DNA of 64,000 bases from Lactobacillus sp. ESL0679 (GCF_029433515.1 NZ_JAQTIG010000002.1:124001-188000); one strand, 5' to 3'. Positions 19,004 to 28,404 are shown, counted from the stretch's first letter. Notes: generated by a model from the sequence alone, not told the origin. Numbers and translations are program-made.

Positions 19004-19963
19004 ATGAAACGAATTGGTATTTTAACCAGTGGCGGGGATGCTCCAGGAATGAACGCAGCGATTAGGGCTGTTACCAAAACTGCGATTCATCACGGACTTG
19101 GCGTCGTTGGTATTCGTTATGGTTTTGCCGGGTTAGTTACTGGTGATTTTGTTCCGCTTACTGCGGAAGATGTTGACCACAAAATAAGTTTAGGTGGCAC
19201 ATTCCTTTATAGTGCTCGCTACCCAGAATTTGCACAAGAAGAAGTGCAAAAAAAGGGGGTTGAGCAGCTAAAAAAGCATGGCATTGATACTGTTATCGTT
19301 ATTGGCGGTGACGGCTCATACCATGGTGCATTAGCTTTAACTCGTCTCGGTATTAATTCAATTGGTCTTCCGGGAACAATTGATAACGATATTCCGTATA
19401 CTGATTATACAATCGGTTTAGATACTGCATGTACAACTGCGATGCAAGCAATCGATAAGATTCGCGACACTGCAAGCAGCCACCACCGTGTGTTCATTGT
19501 TAATGTGATGGGCCGCGGCTGTGGTGATATTGCAATGCGTGTTGGTCTTGCCAGTGGTGCCGATGCAATTGTTGTTCCTGAACGCGAATATGATGTTCAA
19601 GAAATTGCTGAAACACTGAAACGTGGCTTTGCAGACGGTAAAGATCATGGTATTGTCGTATTAGCTGAGGGTGTGATGGACGCTAATGACTTTAAGGCTG
19701 AACTCTTAAAGTATGGCGACTTTGATGCCCGTGCTAATATTTTAGGTCATATGCAACGTGGCGGCTCGCCGAGCGTTGTTGACCGGATTAACGCCACAAA
19801 GATGGGCAATTATGCGGTTAAGTTACTTCTCGATGGTCAAGGCGGTTTAGCTGTCGGCATGGAGAATAATAAGTTAAGTACGCATGACATCCTTGATTTG
19901 TTTGATGAAAAGCACCACAGTGATGAAACACTGCTAGATATAAATGAAGAAATGACTAAATAA
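19004..19963 (+). CDS. pfkA: ATP-dependent 6-phosphofructokinase
   Basis: Commits fructose 6-phosphate to glycolysis using ATP; 319 residues, the bacterial type I length. It shows the nucleotide motif [15 protein letters not shown] at the N-terminus, GGDGSYHGA, the catalytic GTIDNDI, and the substrate region [12 protein letters not shown] 19004 follows GATGAGGTGA. It is the first gene of a two-gene unit with pyk, 31 bases apart, behind a cre site, so coordinate control by sugar supply is likely. Confidence 0.98.
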   Translation: MKRIGILTSGGDAPGMNAAIRAVTKTAIHHGLGVVGIRYGFAGLVTGDFVPLTAEDVDHKISLGGTFLYSARYPEFAQEEVQKKGVEQLKKHGIDTVIVIGGDGSYHGALALTRLGINSIGLPGTIDNDIPYTDYTIGLDTACTTAMQAIDKIRDTASSHHRVFIVNVMGRGCGDIAMRVGLASGADAIVVPEREYDVQEIAETLKRGFADGKDHGIVVLAEGVMDANDFKAELLKYGDFDARANILGHMQRGGSPSVVDRINATKMGNYAVKLLLDGQGGLAVGMENNKLSTHDILDLFDEKHHSDETLLDINEEMTK

Positions 19964-19994
19964 TTAGCCGATTTTTTGGGGAGATTTTTACATA

Positions 19995-21764
19995 ATGAAG
20001 AAAACTAAAATTGTTAGTACGTTAGGGCCAGCTTCAAATGATATTGAAACAATTACTGCTTTAGCAAAAGCTGGTGCAAATGTATTCCGGTTTAACTTCT
20101 CGCATGGTGACCATGCAGAACACCTATCACGGATGAAGATGGTGCGCCAAGTTGAAAAAGAAACTGGTTTAGTTCTGGGAATTGACCTTGATACTAAGGG
20201 TGCTGAAATCAGAACTACTGAACAAGAAGGCGGAAAATTTACCATTAATACCGGTGATGTTATTCGCGTTTCAATGGATGACTCTAAGAAGGGTAACAAG
20301 GACAAGATTCATGTTACTTATGAGGGTTTGTTTGACGATACCCACGTTGGCGGTCACGTTTTAATCGATGACGGTTTAGTTGACTTATTAATCACAGACA
20401 AAGATGATGAAAACCGTGAATTAATCTGTGAAGCACAAAATACTGGTGTTATTGGTTCTAAGAAGGGTGTTAACGCACCTGGTGTTGAAATTCGCCTCCC
20501 AGGAATTACTGAAAAAGATACTGATGACATTAAATTTGGTTTGCAACACGGAATTAACTTCATCACTGCTTCCTTTGCTCGTAAAGCACAAGATATTCTT
20601 GACATTCGGAAATTGTGTGAAGACGCTAATTGTGACTACGTTAAGATTTATCCTAAGATTGAATCACAAGAAGGAATCGACAATGCTGATGAAATCTTAC
20701 AAGTTTCAGATGGTTTAATGGTTGCTCGTGGTGACATGGGTGTTGAAATTCCATTTATCGATGTTCCATTTGTTCAAAAAGACTTAATTAAACGGGCTAA
20801 TGCACTTGGCAAACCAGTTATTACTGCTACCCAAATGCTTGACTCAATGCAAGAAAACCCACGTCCAACTCGTGCCGAAGTATCTGACGTTGCCAATGCA
20901 GTTCTTGATGGTACTGATGCCACCATGCTTTCTGGTGAATCTGCTAATGGTCTTTACCCAGTTAAAGCTGTTAAGGCAATGGCTGAAATTGACGAAAGAA
21001 CTGAACGTGAATTGTTGAAGCGTAACACTTTAGCTTTACAACGGTTTGAAGAATACAAGGGTTCAAACGTAACTGAAGCAATCGGTGAATCAGTTGTTCG
21101 AACTGCTCAAGAATTGGGCGTTAAGACAATTATTACTGCCACTAATTCAGGCTACACTGCAAGAATGATTTCAAAATACCGTCCAAACGCAGATATTTTA
21201 GCTTTGACTTTTGATGAAAAAATTCAACACTCATTAGGTATTACTTGGGGTGTCCAACCATTATTGACTGAAAAGCCAAAATCAACTGATGATATGTTCG
21301 AAGTTGCTGCTAAAGTTGCTAAAGAGCAAGGTTACGTTAAAGATGGTGACTTGGTAATTATTGTTGCTGGTGTTCCAGTTGGTGATTCAGGTACAACTAA
21401 CTTGATGAAATTACAAATTATCGGTAGCAAGTTAGCTCAAGGTTTAGGCGTTGGTAACGGCTCTGTTGTTGGTAAGACAGTTGTTGTTAACAGTGCAGAA
21501 GAAGCTAACAGCAAGGTTAAGGAAGGCGACATTCTTGTTTCTAAGACAACTGACCCAGATTACATGCCTGCAATTAAGAAGGCATCTGGTTTAGTAGTTG
21601 AAGCATCTGGCTTAACTTCACATGCTGCTGTTGTTGGCTTGTCACTTGGCATCCCTGTTGTAGTTGGTGTTACTGGCGCAACAGAAAAGATTGCTAGTGG
21701 TACAACTATTACGGTTGATGCTCGTCGTGGTGCAATTTACCAAGGTGAAATTTCTAACCTGTAA
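19995..21764 (+). CDS. pyk: Pyruvate kinase with C-terminal PEP-utiliser domain
   Basis: Makes pyruvate and ATP from phosphoenolpyruvate and ADP; 589 residues. The TIM-barrel core has RFNFSHG, the Lys/metal motif KIYPKIES, and the ATMLSGESANGLYP stretch. About 110 extra residues at the C-terminus (from GKTVVVNSAEEANSKVKEGD, including GLTSHAAVVG) form the swivelling PEP-utiliser-type domain, here without a partner enzyme, as in Bacillus and lactobacilli. It shares a transcript with pfkA and is followed by a terminator. Confidence 0.98.
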   Translation: MKKTKIVSTLGPASNDIETITALAKAGANVFRFNFSHGDHAEHLSRMKMVRQVEKETGLVLGIDLDTKGAEIRTTEQEGGKFTINTGDVIRVSMDDSKKGNKDKIHVTYEGLFDDTHVGGHVLIDDGLVDLLITDKDDENRELICEAQNTGVIGSKKGVNAPGVEIRLPGITEKDTDDIKFGLQHGINFITASFARKAQDILDIRKLCEDANCDYVKIYPKIESQEGIDNADEILQVSDGLMVARGDMGVEIPFIDVPFVQKDLIKRANALGKPVITATQMLDSMQENPRPTRAEVSDVANAVLDGTDATMLSGESANGLYPVKAVKAMAEIDERTERELLKRNTLALQRFEEYKGSNVTEAIGESVVRTAQELGVKTIITATNSGYTARMISKYRPNADILALTFDEKIQHSLGITWGVQPLLTEKPKSTDDMFEVAAKVAKEQGYVKDGDLVIIVAGVPVGDSGTTNLMKLQIIGSKLAQGLGVGNGSVVGKTVVVNSAEEANSKVKEGDILVSKTTDPDYMPAIKKASGLVVEASGLTSHAAVVGLSLGIPVVVGVTGATEKIASGTTITVDARRGAIYQGEISNL

Positions 21765-21782
21765 TTAACAAGATAATTAAAT

Positions 21783-21816
21783 AAAATAGTCAGCTTAAGT
21801 GCTGGCTATTTTATTT
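21783..21816 (+). terminator. Terminator of pfkA-pyk
   Basis: AAAATAGTCAGC pairs with GCTGGCTATTTT (one wobble) around TTAAGT, then T-rich sequence. Confidence 0.85.
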
Positions 21817-21876
21817 TGCAGCATTTTCTTTTATACTTAATAAAGACAGAATTATGTAAAATTAGGAGAAGTGACT

Positions 21877-22764
21877 ATGCTAGGCACGATTGAAACAGGT
21901 AAAGTAATTGATCAAAATGAAGACGCATATTATGTGCAAATTGATGGCATTACTTATGAATTAAAGCGTAAGGAAATTACTCAAGAAGAAAAGCCCCAAA
22001 TTGGTGATGAAATTCGCGGGTTTTTGTATGATGATAAGCAGCACAATCGTGAAATGACGCAGTTTTTACCATTTGCCCAACAAGACCAGTATGGCTGGGG
22101 AAAAGTTACTGAAGTTAAATATAACTTGGGTGTTTTTATCGATATTGGCTTGCCTGATAAGGATGTGGTGTTGTCAGTTGACGACTTACCATTTAATAAA
22201 GACCGCTGGCCCCGTAAAGATGACCAGTTATTAGTCCATTTGATAACTGATGAAAAAGATCGTATTTGGGCAAAATTAGCCGATGAAAATATTTTCGAAC
22301 AATTGTCAGCACATTTTCCTAATGATATGGAAAACAAAAATATCTTTGGCACAGTTTATGCCAGTCGTGACTTGGGCGCTTTTGTAATTACCAAGGAATA
22401 TTACTTGGGCTTTGTTCATTCCTCACAAATGGCACGGCCATTGCGTTTAGGTGAACAGTTTAAGGGACGCGTTGTCGGCATTAGTCAGTATGGCCGACTT
22501 AATTTGAGCAGTTTACCACGGGCATTTGAAGAAATTGACGATGACGCGCAGATGGTGTTGATGAGTTTACGTAGAATGAATACGAAGACTCTGCCGTTTT
22601 ACGATAAGTCCGATGCTCAAGAAATTAAGAATTACTTTGGGATCTCTAAATCTGCCTTTAAACGTGCATTAGGTCACTTATTAAAGGGCAAATACATCAC
22701 TGAAGATAAAGTTAGCGGCACAATTAGCTTAGTCAACGATCCAAACGATGACCAAAATGAGTAA
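21877..22764 (+). CDS. cvfB: S1-domain RNA-binding protein CvfB/YitL
   Basis: 295 residues with repeated S1-like beta-barrel segments (for example GWGKVTEVKYNLGVFIDIGL at about 70) and a C-terminal winged-helix part (SKSAFKRALGHLLKGKYI). Staphylococcal CvfB influences virulence gene expression through RNA binding; the role here is not known. ATG 21877 follows TAGGAGAAG; a GTG two codons upstream is less well spaced. It opens the run cvfB-xerD-ribT-scpA-scpB-rluB, in which adjacent genes overlap or nearly touch. Confidence 0.9.
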   Translation: MLGTIETGKVIDQNEDAYYVQIDGITYELKRKEITQEEKPQIGDEIRGFLYDDKQHNREMTQFLPFAQQDQYGWGKVTEVKYNLGVFIDIGLPDKDVVLSVDDLPFNKDRWPRKDDQLLVHLITDEKDRIWAKLADENIFEQLSAHFPNDMENKNIFGTVYASRDLGAFVITKEYYLGFVHSSQMARPLRLGEQFKGRVVGISQYGRLNLSSLPRAFEEIDDDAQMVLMSLRRMNTKTLPFYDKSDAQEIKNYFGISKSAFKRALGHLLKGKYITEDKVSGTISLVNDPNDDQNE

Positions 22765-23656
22765 ATTGCAGGAACAAGTTGAGGATTATTTGCGGTACAG
22801 TCAAGTTGAGCGCGGGTTAAGTGCGAATACAATTACAGCATATCGCCAAGATTTAACTGAGTTTCTCGCGTTTTTAACTAACGAAAATCTAACGGCATGG
22901 CCAACTAAGGCCTTAGATATTGATGCCTTTTTAGCTCAACAGCGTGATTTAAATAAGGCCACCAGCTCGATTAGTCGGATGATTTCAAGCTTGCGAAAAT
23001 TTTACCAGTGGCTAGCTAGGCAAAACATCCAAAAGTTAAATCCAATGCTTGAGATTGATCCACCTAAAAAGGAGCAGCGATTGCCCGTTGCGCTGACAGT
23101 TGATGAGGTTGAGCGTTTATTAGACCAGCCTGATGTTCATCAAAAGTTAGGCTTGCGAGACCGAGCACTACTGGAAACACTATATGCCACCGGGATTCGA
23201 GTTAGCGAATTAATTAATCTAAAATTCGATGATTTGCATGAAGAATTAAAATTGCTAAAGGTCTTTGGTAAAGGCTCCAAGGAGCGACTAATTCCGATTA
23301 GTCCAGTTGCCATTTCGTGGATTGAAAGTTATCAGACTAAGGTTCGCGAGCCACTATTATTAAAGGTCGGTAAGGCTAGCGATTATATTTTTCTCAATAA
23401 TCGCGGTGGCTCATTAACCAGGCAAGCAGTTTGGCAGATTATTAAGCGGTATTGTCGGATGGCAGTGATAACAAAAGATGTGACACCACATACTTTGCGC
23501 CACACTTTTGCGACCCATTTATTAGAAAATGGGGCTGATTTGCGTGTTGTACAGGAAATCTTGGGCCACTCTGATATTAGTACCACCCAGATTTATACTA
23601 ATTTATCGCAAAAGCATATTCTCCAGGTCTATGCCAAGGCGCATCCGCGAACTTAG
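22757..23656 (+). CDS. xerD: Tyrosine recombinase XerD
   Basis: Site-specific recombinase of 299 residues that, with XerC, resolves chromosome dimers at dif. It has an N-terminal core-binding domain (VERGLSANTITAYRQDL) and a catalytic domain with Arg148 (ATGIRVSEL), KGSKER, HTLRHTFATHLL, the LGH motif and Tyr280 (TQIYTN). The position between cvfB and ribT-scpAB is the usual XerD locus of Lactobacillales. ATG 22757 overlaps the cvfB stop by 8 bases; an in-frame ATG at 22748 is also possible. xerC (42210) and xerS (55000) are in the same window. Confidence 0.93.
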   Translation: MSKLQEQVEDYLRYSQVERGLSANTITAYRQDLTEFLAFLTNENLTAWPTKALDIDAFLAQQRDLNKATSSISRMISSLRKFYQWLARQNIQKLNPMLEIDPPKKEQRLPVALTVDEVERLLDQPDVHQKLGLRDRALLETLYATGIRVSELINLKFDDLHEELKLLKVFGKGSKERLIPISPVAISWIESYQTKVREPLLLKVGKASDYIFLNNRGGSLTRQAVWQIIKRYCRMAVITKDVTPHTLRHTFATHLLENGADLRVVQEILGHSDISTTQIYTNLSQKHILQVYAKAHPRT

Positions 23657-23664
23657 GTGATTAA

Positions 23665-24027
23665 ATGTTAATTGAATGTAAAAGTGATAAGGAAAAGGTC
23701 GCCATGGGTCTTTTGTCTTACCTAAAGGATTTTAAAAATCTTGCCAATCTAAAAGATGAAATCAACTTGAATAAAACCAGTTCGGAATTTCAGCTTTACC
23801 TGTACCGCGAAAATAATGCCAATTTTATTGGGGTTATCGGGACACAGAATGATGCGAATTTTATTATTATTCGCTATCTTTCGTTTGCTCCAGATTATCG
23901 CAGTCCCAAGTACGAGGCAGCGGCAGTCCGTGAATTGGCAGCTAGCAATCCTAATAAACGGGTGACTGCTCTACCTGACTGGACCCGCCTACTTAAATAT
24001 TTAACAGAAAATAAAAAACATGAGTGA
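23665..24027 (+). CDS. ribT: RibT-like acetyltransferase-fold protein
   Basis: 120 residues with a GNAT-like pattern (FIGVIGTQNDANFIIIRYLSFAPDYRSPKYEAAAVREL). The equivalent gene is called ribT in Firmicutes because in Bacillus it lies in the riboflavin operon, though no riboflavin step has been firmly assigned. No other riboflavin biosynthesis gene is here. It sits 8 bases after xerD and overlaps scpA by 8 bases, so its context is chromosome segregation rather than flavin synthesis. Confidence 0.8.
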   Translation: MLIECKSDKEKVAMGLLSYLKDFKNLANLKDEINLNKTSSEFQLYLYRENNANFIGVIGTQNDANFIIIRYLSFAPDYRSPKYEAAAVRELAASNPNKRVTALPDWTRLLKYLTENKKHE

Positions 24028-24754
24028 TAATTTAACTTTAGAATTACCTAATTTTGAGGGCCCACTGGATTTACTACTGCACCTGATTAAGTCGCAGAAA
24101 ATTGATATTTATGACATTCCAATCGCGCAGATTACTAGTCAGTATTTGGCTTACTTGCAACAGATGCAGCAATTAAATTTGCAAATTGCGGGTGAATATT
24201 TTGTAATGTCGTCAACGCTTTTGCGAATTAAATCGCAGTCTTTATTGCCACAGAATGATTTTGTCGAAGATGAGCCCGAGGAGGACCCAAGGGATGAGTT
24301 AGTTCAGCAATTAGTTCAGTATTCGGTCTTTAAAAAGATATCGGCTTATTTTAAGAAACGTAATGAAGCAGTGCCGATTACTGCGGCTAAAGAGGAGAGT
24401 GTTCCGCAAACTAAAAAAGTTCAGCTTCTTCCGACTGGGCAGATTACGGCAACTGAACTTGCTAACACTTTTATGGTAGTGCTCCAGCGGCTGAAAATCA
24501 GACAGCCTGATATTGCATCCGTCGAGGTAAAGGAAACACCAATTACGGAAATGATTACTTTTTTAGAAGAAAAAACCGCTGGTGGAAAAAGGGTCAGCTT
24601 TTTTGCATGCAGTGATGAGCTGCATAGCCTGTCTGATGTTATCGGCTTGTTCTTAGCGCTATTGGAATTATGCAAGAAGCAGAAAATCAAAGTCAGTCAA
24701 TCGCGAACCTATGGTGACTTAGAATTAGAAGGAATTGATGTTAATGCCAAGTAA
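24020..24754 (+). CDS. scpA: Segregation and condensation protein A (kleisin)
   Basis: Kleisin that bridges the SMC heads in the bacterial condensin; 244 residues. The N-terminal SMC-contacting region is typical ([29 protein letters not shown]), followed by an acidic linker ([12 protein letters not shown]) and a C-terminal winged helix. It overlaps ribT upstream and scpB downstream, the usual scpAB pair. Confidence 0.97.
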   Translation: MSDNLTLELPNFEGPLDLLLHLIKSQKIDIYDIPIAQITSQYLAYLQQMQQLNLQIAGEYFVMSSTLLRIKSQSLLPQNDFVEDEPEEDPRDELVQQLVQYSVFKKISAYFKKRNEAVPITAAKEESVPQTKKVQLLPTGQITATELANTFMVVLQRLKIRQPDIASVEVKETPITEMITFLEEKTAGGKRVSFFACSDELHSLSDVIGLFLALLELCKKQKIKVSQSRTYGDLELEGIDVNAK

Positions 24755-25352
24755 AATTGCGCAATTAGAGGCGCTACTTTATGTAGCAGGAGACAACGGG
24801 ATTGCTAGTGATAATTTATGCGAATTATTGCAGGTTGGTCAGCCGGCGTTACGGGAACTAGCTAAAAATTTAGCTGATAAATTACAGGAAAATCATGATT
24901 CAGGTTTGCAACTATTGCATATTAACCGCAATTACAAGCTAACGACACGCCCTGAAGTTGCTAAAATAGTAGCTAGTTACTTTCAAAAGGACTTAACAAA
25001 AACGCTCAGTCAGTCAGCTTTGGAAATTTTGGCAATTGTCGCTTATCGCCAGCCAATCACGCGGGTTGAAATTGATGATATTCGCGGAGTTAACTCATCT
25101 GGTGCATTGCAAACATTGATTTGGCGCGGTTTAGTTAAGGTTGACGGCAAAAAGGATGCGCCGGGACATCCCAACCTGTATGTCACTAGTGATTACTTCC
25201 TGCAGTATTTTGGCTACCAAAGTTTAGCCGATTTGCCGCTAATTGAAGATTTTGAAGATGACAGTATTAATGCGGAAGGCGAAATAGATTTATTTGCGGC
25301 TAAGGGTCAGGCTAATAAGAACTTGACCAGCATGCAAAAAGGAGAAAAATAA
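24744..25352 (+). CDS. scpB: Segregation and condensation protein B
   Basis: Dimeric winged-helix partner of ScpA in the SMC complex; 202 residues. Characteristic motif [19 protein letters not shown] near residue 90 and [19 protein letters not shown] after it. ATG 24744 is chosen because GAAGGA lies nine bases before it; ATG 24738 would be too close. It overlaps scpA by 11 bases and its last base is the first base of rluB. Confidence 0.96.
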   Translation: MPSKIAQLEALLYVAGDNGIASDNLCELLQVGQPALRELAKNLADKLQENHDSGLQLLHINRNYKLTTRPEVAKIVASYFQKDLTKTLSQSALEILAIVAYRQPITRVEIDDIRGVNSSGALQTLIWRGLVKVDGKKDAPGHPNLYVTSDYFLQYFGYQSLADLPLIEDFEDDSINAEGEIDLFAAKGQANKNLTSMQKGEK

Positions 25353-26071
25353 TGGCATTACAACGTTTACAAAAAGTAATTGCTGAGGCGGGAATTGCCT
25401 CAAGACGTAAGGCTGAAAAGATGATTGCGGAAGGTCGCGTCACTGTAGATGGTGAAATTATCACTAAACTTGGGACTAAAGTAGAAACTTTCAGCAACAT
25501 TACGGTTGATGGCGAACCAATTGAGCGTGAAAGCTTGCACACCTATGTGTTTTATAAACCACGGGGAGTTGTTTCAACTGCTAGCGATGACAAGGGTAGA
25601 AAAACGGTGGTCGATTACTTTAGCGATTTGCCATACCGGTTATATCCAGTCGGGCGCCTTGATTACGATACGTCGGGTTTGTTACTAATGACTAATGATG
25701 GTGAATTGGCTAATTTAATGATGCATCCGCGTAATAAGGTTGCTAAGGTTTATGTTGCCCGCATTGAGGGGCAATTATTGCCTGAAGAAAGCAAGCAATT
25801 AGCGCACGGAGTTGAATTTGACCACCATAAGAGTTCCCCAGCTAAGGTAAAGGTCATTCGCACAGATAAAAAGCATAACCGGCAGATTGTCCAATTAACC
25901 ATTCATGAAGGACATTATCACCAAGTTAAAAAGATGTTTAAGGCTGTTAACCATCAAGTTGAAAAACTGGCACGTGAGAAGTATTCTTTCTTGACTCTTG
26001 ATGGTCTTGTGTCTGGTCAATACCGCGAATTGTCTCATGAAGAAGTTGACAGATTGAAACATGTAGACTAG
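25352..26071 (+). CDS. rluB: 23S rRNA pseudouridine synthase, RluB family
   Basis: 239 residues: an N-terminal S4 RNA-binding domain (RLQKVIAEAGIASRRKAEKMI) and a catalytic domain with the active-site aspartate in GRLDYDTSGLLLMTNDG. RluB modifies the peptidyl-transferase region of 23S rRNA; RsuA/RluE relatives are similar, so the site is inferred from the scpB linkage. ATG overlaps the scpB stop, with AAAGGAGA before it. It ends the cvfB-rluB operon. Confidence 0.93.
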   Translation: MALQRLQKVIAEAGIASRRKAEKMIAEGRVTVDGEIITKLGTKVETFSNITVDGEPIERESLHTYVFYKPRGVVSTASDDKGRKTVVDYFSDLPYRLYPVGRLDYDTSGLLLMTNDGELANLMMHPRNKVAKVYVARIEGQLLPEESKQLAHGVEFDHHKSSPAKVKVIRTDKKHNRQIVQLTIHEGHYHQVKKMFKAVNHQVEKLAREKYSFLTLDGLVSGQYRELSHEEVDRLKHVD

Positions 26072-26103
26072 TATATTGATAGAAATTAATAAAGAGTTTG
26101 TTG

Positions 26104-26210
26104 TCTTCATGGCAGGGTGTAAGTCCCGACCGGCGGTAAGTCCGCGACCCGTGTAAACGGTGGAATCCCATAGTGGTACCGATAGTTAAAGTCTAGATGA
26201 AAGAAGACAG
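26104..26210 (+). promoter_or_regulatory. FMN riboswitch (RFN element)
   Basis: The aptamer follows the RFN pattern closely: GGCAGGGTGTAAGTCCCGAC, CGGCGGTAAGTCCGCGAC, GTGGAATCCCATAGTGG, GATAGTTAAAGTCTAGATG, with closing stem TCTTC / GAAGA. It lies just upstream of ribU and downstream of rluB. High FMN should stabilise the aptamer and shut off ribU. Confidence 0.95.
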
Positions 26211-26248
26211 ACTAAACTAAAAGAAAAGTAGATAAAAAGCTTGCTTTT

Positions 26249-26290
26249 ATTAGGTCTGTTGCTTGGAGCAACAGACCTAATATTGTTTTG
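26249..26290 (+). terminator. Riboswitch expression-platform hairpin
   Basis: A perfect 15-bp stem (ATTAGGTCTGTTGCT with AGCAACAGACCTAAT) and a 3-base loop ends at 26281, followed by TTGTTTTG. The ribU ribosome site GGAGGT (26290-26295) begins just after. The T-run is interrupted, so either termination or translational blocking is possible. Confidence 0.8.
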
Positions 26291-26302
26291 GAGGTAAGTT
26301 TT

Positions 26303-26992
26303 TTGAAGAGTAAGAGTACGAGTAATTTAGCATTATTAATCGCCTGTGCGATGTTTGGTGCGGTAGCATTTGTCATTATTAAATTTACAGGGATTCCAAT
26401 TTTACCAAATGCGACTTTCTTAAAATTTGATTTTTCTGATGTCATTATTACAATTGGGATGTTTCTTTTTGGCGTTTGGCCAGGGGTTTTTATTGCGATT
26501 ATTAGAATGCTGCTCAGTTTAATCTACAGTGGCTTTAGCTTGCCAAGTGTTGTTGGTCAATTAGCAGCATTATTAGCATCAATTTCCTTTGCATTACCGT
26601 TTTACTTTGTTACTAGAAATATGAAGCATGATGAAACAAGTGGAATGAAGCGCCACGTTAAGCCAATTATTGGTTTGATTTGTGGGACAATTGCCATGGC
26701 AGTTGTTTTGGCAACTCTGAATGCCTTAATTTTAACGCCAATGTATGCCGTAACAATGATACCAAAATTGCCAGCAATCCACGGCTATTCTGGTTTGCTT
26801 GGGTTTACCGAAAAGGTATACTTAGGTCAGATGTTACATATTCCATCAATGGGAGCATATATTTTCGGAATAATTGTTCCGTTCAATCTTGTAAAGGGAT
26901 TAATCAACAGCGTTGTTGTTTACCTATTGTTTGAAGCAGTTTTACGTAACTTGAAACCTTTTGTTCAAAAGAATTTTAATTTAAAGAGATAA
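26303..26992 (+). CDS. ribU: Riboflavin ECF transporter substrate-binding protein RibU
   Basis: Membrane S component that binds riboflavin and works with the shared EcfA-EcfA'-EcfT module, which is not in this window. 229 residues with about six membrane helices. The first part shows LALLIACAMFGAVAFVIIKF and FDFSDVIITIGMFLFGVWPG, the typical RibU N-terminal region. TTG 26303 is the start, seven bases after GGAGGT; an in-frame TTG at 26288 would place that site inside the gene. The FMN riboswitch in front fixes the substrate class. The organism probably imports riboflavin. Confidence 0.95.
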   Translation: MKSKSTSNLALLIACAMFGAVAFVIIKFTGIPILPNATFLKFDFSDVIITIGMFLFGVWPGVFIAIIRMLLSLIYSGFSLPSVVGQLAALLASISFALPFYFVTRNMKHDETSGMKRHVKPIIGLICGTIAMAVVLATLNALILTPMYAVTMIPKLPAIHGYSGLLGFTEKVYLGQMLHIPSMGAYIFGIIVPFNLVKGLINSVVVYLLFEAVLRNLKPFVQKNFNLKR

Positions 26993-27003
26993 TTTAACTT
27001 AAG

Positions 27004-27030
27004 TCGGTCATTTAAATGGCCGATTTTTTT
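27004..27030 (+). terminator. Terminator of ribU
   Basis: TCGGTCATTT pairs with AAATGGCCGA (one wobble), followed by seven T. Confidence 0.85.
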
Positions 27031-27090
27031 ATCCAAAAACGCCGGTAAATATGCTAAAATTAAATAAGTTAGGTGAATCGAGGTATTTTG

Positions 27091-27615
27091 ATGAATCAAA
27101 AACAGGAAAAATTATATAAACATTATGCACGTCCAAATGAGCCCAGAGTTGTGATTAACAAGCCACATTATAAAGGCTGGCTAATCACGATGACCGTTTT
27201 GATCGTTGTGATTATTGCTCTTATTCCTGTTGTTCATCACTTAGCTTCAAGTGGTCAGGTCAAGGAGCAGGCTGTTGAATTGCAAAAGACAACCAAAAAG
27301 TCGTCTAAAAAATCTGCTAAGCATGTGAAGCAAGTAAAACAAGTGGCTAAAAGCAAACCAAAAAAGGCGAAGTTTACAGCTAAAACGCAGCAGTTACCAA
27401 AAGTTAAAGCTAAAAAAGCTACAGTTAAGAAATCCTCAGATGAAAAGCCGCAAGCAAAAACGCAGCAGGTACCAAGTCAATATGTTGTTCAAGCTGGTGA
27501 TACTTTAACTAGTATTGCACAAAAGAATAACGTCTTGCCGCAAGAATTAGTACGACTTAATGGCCTTGATACTGACGGCCAAGTATATGCCGGACAAACA
27601 CTTAAATTGAGATAA
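27091..27615 (+). CDS. Membrane-anchored LysM protein
   Basis: 174 residues: a short cytoplasmic N-terminus, one membrane helix at about 30-50 (WLITMTVLIVVIIALIPVV), a long lysine-rich linker, and a single C-terminal LysM domain (QYVVQAGDTLTSIAQKNNV, then GLDTDGQVYAGQTLKLR). The LysM domain should lie outside and bind peptidoglycan. No enzyme domain is present. ATG 27091 follows GAGGT; the in-frame start at 27073 has no ribosome site. It is upstream of cmk with a small hairpin between. Confidence 0.88.
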   Translation: MNQKQEKLYKHYARPNEPRVVINKPHYKGWLITMTVLIVVIIALIPVVHHLASSGQVKEQAVELQKTTKKSSKKSAKHVKQVKQVAKSKPKKAKFTAKTQQLPKVKAKKATVKKSSDEKPQAKTQQVPSQYVVQAGDTLTSIAQKNNVLPQELVRLNGLDTDGQVYAGQTLKLR

Positions 27616-27630
27616 TTATTAAGAAAGGAT

Positions 27631-27653
27631 AGGGACTATGCGTCCCTTTTTGA
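27631..27653 (+). terminator. Small hairpin with T-run before cmk
   Basis: AGGGAC and GTCCCT form a 6-bp stem with loop TATGC, followed by TTTT. It could be a weak terminator for the LysM gene. It also contains the ATG of the nine-codon upstream frame, so it may instead control cmk translation. Confidence 0.5.
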
Positions 27654-27667
27654 TTGAATGCAAGTAG
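27638..27667 (+). CDS. Possible nine-codon leader peptide overlapping cmk
   Basis: ATG 27638 opens a nine-codon frame, MRPFLIECK, preceded by AAGAAAGGA at usable spacing. Its stop codon (27665-27667) lies inside the first codons of cmk, which has no ribosome site of its own. Ribosomes ending on this frame could restart at the cmk ATG. It is too short for a coding-bias test, so it is a proposal only. Confidence 0.35.
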   Translation: MRPFLIECK

Positions 27668-28332
27668 CAATTGATGGACCAGCTTCAGCTGGTAAAAGTA
27701 CAGTCGCAAAAATTATTGCGCAAAAGTTAGATTTTATTTACATTGACACTGGGGCAATGTACCGTGCATGTACGGTGATTGCCCGGTCACATCACCTTGA
27801 TTATGGCGATGAGGCTGGAATTTTAAAAGCAATCGACCAAGATGGTATTGAACTTAAAGCTGTCAACGGTGAACAAAAGGTCTTTGCTGGCACGAAAGAT
27901 ATTTCCCGCGAGATTCGCACACCGGAAATTTCTGCCAATGTCTCACAGGTGTCTGCTTTGGCTGGTGTGCGGGCTAAGATGGTTATTTTGCAGCGGCAAA
28001 TGGCCGGGAAAGTAAATGTAATAATGGATGGCCGTGATATCGGGACGACTGTTTTACCTGATGCCGAAGTTAAAATCTTTTTAGTGGCAACACCAAGATC
28101 GCGAGCAGAAAGACGGATGCTTGACTTGCAGGAGCGCGGGATTAAGTCCAATAAAACGGTCGATGAAATTGAGCAAGACATTGCAGATCGCGACTATAAA
28201 GATTCTCATCGGGAGATTTCGCCGCTGAAAAAGGCGTCAGATGCGATTGAAATCGATACAACGACCATGTCAATTGACCAAGTTGTGGCTGCAATTTTGG
28301 CTAAAATTAAAAAAAGTCAAAAAAAACTATAA
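27658..28332 (+). CDS. cmk: Cytidylate kinase
   Basis: Phosphorylates CMP and dCMP for nucleotide synthesis; 224 residues. Walker A DGPASAGKST is at residues 6-15, the substrate region YIDTGAMYRA at about 25, MDGRDIGT near 123, and the lid region RAERR follows. An in-frame TGA directly before ATG 27658 makes this the first possible start, and no Shine-Dalgarno precedes it. cmk-rpsA-der is the standard order in Firmicutes. Confidence 0.97.
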   Translation: MQVAIDGPASAGKSTVAKIIAQKLDFIYIDTGAMYRACTVIARSHHLDYGDEAGILKAIDQDGIELKAVNGEQKVFAGTKDISREIRTPEISANVSQVSALAGVRAKMVILQRQMAGKVNVIMDGRDIGTTVLPDAEVKIFLVATPRSRAERRMLDLQERGIKSNKTVDEIEQDIADRDYKDSHREISPLKKASDAIEIDTTTMSIDQVVAAILAKIKKSQKKL

Positions 28333-28404
28333 AAAAGGGGTTAAAACAGTAGAAAAATATCTAACTTTCATTTAGAATTAGATTATGATATTGGGAGGTA
28401 AATA

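Noticed and set aside
23665-24027. ribT as evidence of riboflavin synthesis
   Set aside because: No ribD, ribE, ribA or ribH accompanies it, while an FMN-controlled importer is present; the locus is the scpAB operon.
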